Origin: Pseudomonas turukhanskensis
GTDB taxonomy: Bacteria; Pseudomonadota; Gammaproteobacteria; Pseudomonadales; Pseudomonadaceae
Assembly (NCBI RefSeq): GCF_027922365.1
Contig: NZ_BSFN01000017.1
Span: 34,265 to 98,264 of the forward strand
DNA length: 64,000 bases
Reading direction: 5' to 3'
Under the pieces are notes generated by a model. It saw only the letters and a list, made by a program, of their open reading frames with translations, was not told the DNA's origin and did no database searches. Position 1 is the stretch's first letter, and the number at the start of each line of letters is the position of its first letter. This document shows positions 63,115 through 64,000 of this stretch, one piece after another. The position numbers and the translations under genes are program-made.

Positions 63115-63411
63115 ATGGCACTCGTAGTTCTGTCCCAATCACGTTTTCGGGCTGGACATATGGTCATGACCGCAGGCGTGAATGACTTGGTTCAACGGGG
63201 GATATTCAACCCCACGCCTTATCTCCAGCGCCATCTCAATGGTGACTGGGGAGATCTCAGTGACGACGACCGGCGGCAGAACGATGCCGCATTGCAGTCC
63301 GGCGAAGATCGGCTGTTCTCGTCCTATCAGGTCACGCGCGACCTGAAGCTCTGGATCATCACTGAATGGGATCGCAGCGTCACCACGCTGCTGTTGCCCA
63401 GCGAATACTGA
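63115..63411 (+). CDS. Small ICE protein, second of a tandem pair
   Basis: A 98-residue paralogue of the preceding protein (TPYLQRHLNGDWGDLSDDDRRQNDAALQSGEDRLFSSYQVT...LKLWIITEWDRSVTTLLLPSEY). The pair and their near-identical leaders indicate duplication of a leader-gene unit. Confidence 0.75.
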   Translation: MALVVLSQSRFRAGHMVMTAGVNDLVQRGIFNPTPYLQRHLNGDWGDLSDDDRRQNDAALQSGEDRLFSSYQVTRDLKLWIITEWDRSVTTLLLPSEY

Positions 63412-63448
63412 TCCACATCCAGCGGCCTCACGCCGTTCTTCTCTTCCC

Positions 63449-63491
63449 ACCCAGGGGCATGCCATCGCCCCACGGGGGAGGTGCATGCCCC
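63449..63491 (+). promoter_or_regulatory. Three-arm leader hairpin (copy 6)
   Basis: Arm 1 GGGGCAT (63454-63460) pairs with GCCCC (63467-63471) or with arm 3 ATGCCCC (63485-63491). TTTGGAG and the helicase start at 63512 follow. Confidence 0.65.
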
Positions 63492-63511
63492 ATGTTCTTT
63501 GGAGCATCACC

Positions 63512-64000
63512 ATGTCCCTCGATCTTGAAACTGTTCCCGCTACCGCTGTACAGGGTGGCCTGCTTGAAGCCGCGGCCTCTCCCCTCACACTCAGCCTGCA
63601 GGACTTCGTGTCCGAGTTCGGCGACGAGCTGCTCGACTCGCTCAACCGCGCCAATCCACCGGTCTACACCGGTCAAGCGCGGGTGCATCGGAAAATCATC
63701 GTCACCGGCCTCAAGCGGCAGTTGTTCGCGGCGCAAGCCGATGTGGTCCACGCCGTCGCCGAACTGCTGATCGATCGTGGCGAGCGTGCGGCGATCGTCA
63801 ATGGCGAAATGGGCTGCGGCAAGACGACCGTGGGCATTGCTACCGCCGCCGTGCTCAACGCCGAAGGTTACCGCCGTACCCTGGTGCTCTCGCCGCCACA
63901 TCTAGTCTACAAGTGGCGGCGGGAAATCCAGGAGACGGTGGCCGGTGCCAAGGTCTGGGTGCTCAACGGCCCGGACACGCTGGTCAAACTGCTGAAGCTG
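63512..64000 (+). CDS. ICE helicase/strand-displacing ATPase (3' end outside window)
   Basis: The first 163 codons of a protein that runs off the window. After an acidic N-terminus (SLDLETVPATAVQGG), Walker A is NGEMGCGKTTVG at about residues 96-107, then VLSPPHLVYKWRREI (motif Ia of SNF2/DEAD-type helicases). Related to the superfamily 2 helicases common in this ICE class. TTTGGAG is upstream of the start. It has the sixth three-arm leader. Confidence 0.75.
   Translation, partial: MSLDLETVPATAVQGGLLEAAASPLTLSLQDFVSEFGDELLDSLNRANPPVYTGQARVHRKIIVTGLKRQLFAAQADVVHAVAELLIDRGERAAIVNGEMGCGKTTVGIATAAVLNAEGYRRTLVLSPPHLVYKWRREIQETVAGAKVWVLNGPDTLVKLLKL

Overview
The window reads as two joined pieces of DNA from a Pseudomonas of the fluorescens group: ordinary core chromosome from 1 to about 36.6 kb, and the left part of an integrative conjugative element (ICE) of the ICEclc / PAGI-2 / PFGI-1 family from about 36.62 kb to the right edge. 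Evidence for Pseudomonas is a mexS-mexT-mexEF-oprN locus with proteins that match the P. aeruginosa ones as I remember them, P. aeruginosa-like gene order (tal, STAS protein, RssB-like regulator, PilZ, mlaA/vacJ, HAD protein; then fadE, a PA2817-like gene and a Gly-Glu tRNA pair), and a typical Pseudomonas REP pair. No database could be searched, so family names come from motifs and memory.

Chromosome, 1-13.7 kb: an AraC-type regulator (cut by the left edge) leads a metabolic cluster of two related short-chain dehydrogenases, an iron alcohol dehydrogenase broken by an in-frame amber codon, a Baeyer-Villiger type flavin monooxygenase, an HSL-type esterase, an APC permease, two class III aminotransferases, an alpha/beta hydrolase and a phytanoyl-CoA-type dioxygenase, followed by a soluble PAS/chemoreceptor-like protein. 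Together they could take up an amine, deaminate it, oxidise the resulting ketone to an ester and hydrolyse it; the substrate is unknown. 13.8-23.3 kb: dusA, then mexS (divergent), mexT and the mexEF-oprN efflux operon. 23.4-36.3 kb: tal, an RssC/RssB-like stress-signalling pair, PilZ, mlaA, a degenerate HAD protein, a DUF4404 protein, queF, a two-gene ABC exporter, a GST, a transglutaminase-like protein, fadE and a PA2817-like gene, with clear hairpin terminators.

ICE, 36.6-64 kb: tRNA-Gly and tRNA-Glu (minus strand) are followed by an orphan 19-nt copy of the tRNA-Gly 3' end, the expected attachment-site repeat. Then come a LysR regulator in the place where ICEclc has tciR, an alpA-parA-shi-parB-DUF2857-STY4528-like operon (the ICEclc positions of the BisDC activator), two copies of a 17-bp palindrome in front of the PFL_4669-like/DUF3158/ssb genes, a third copy before topB, a 770-bp gene-free stretch packed with inverted repeats, and a series of small ICE genes ending in a helicase cut by the right edge. 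The integrase and most conjugation genes are not in the window.

Two things stand out. First, a minus-strand operon (51549-57548) interrupts the plus-strand ICE backbone. It encodes a membrane-anchored TerB-type protein, a DUF2791/BrxD-like ATPase and an Lhr/BrxHI-like helicase, with overlapping genes: a candidate phage-defence or DNA-processing system carried as cargo. Second, at least six backbone genes are preceded by leaders of one design, in which one G-rich arm can pair either with a nearby C-rich arm or with a second copy just upstream of the ribosome binding site. The sequences differ but the design is kept, which suggests a family of cis-acting RNA switches specific to this element.
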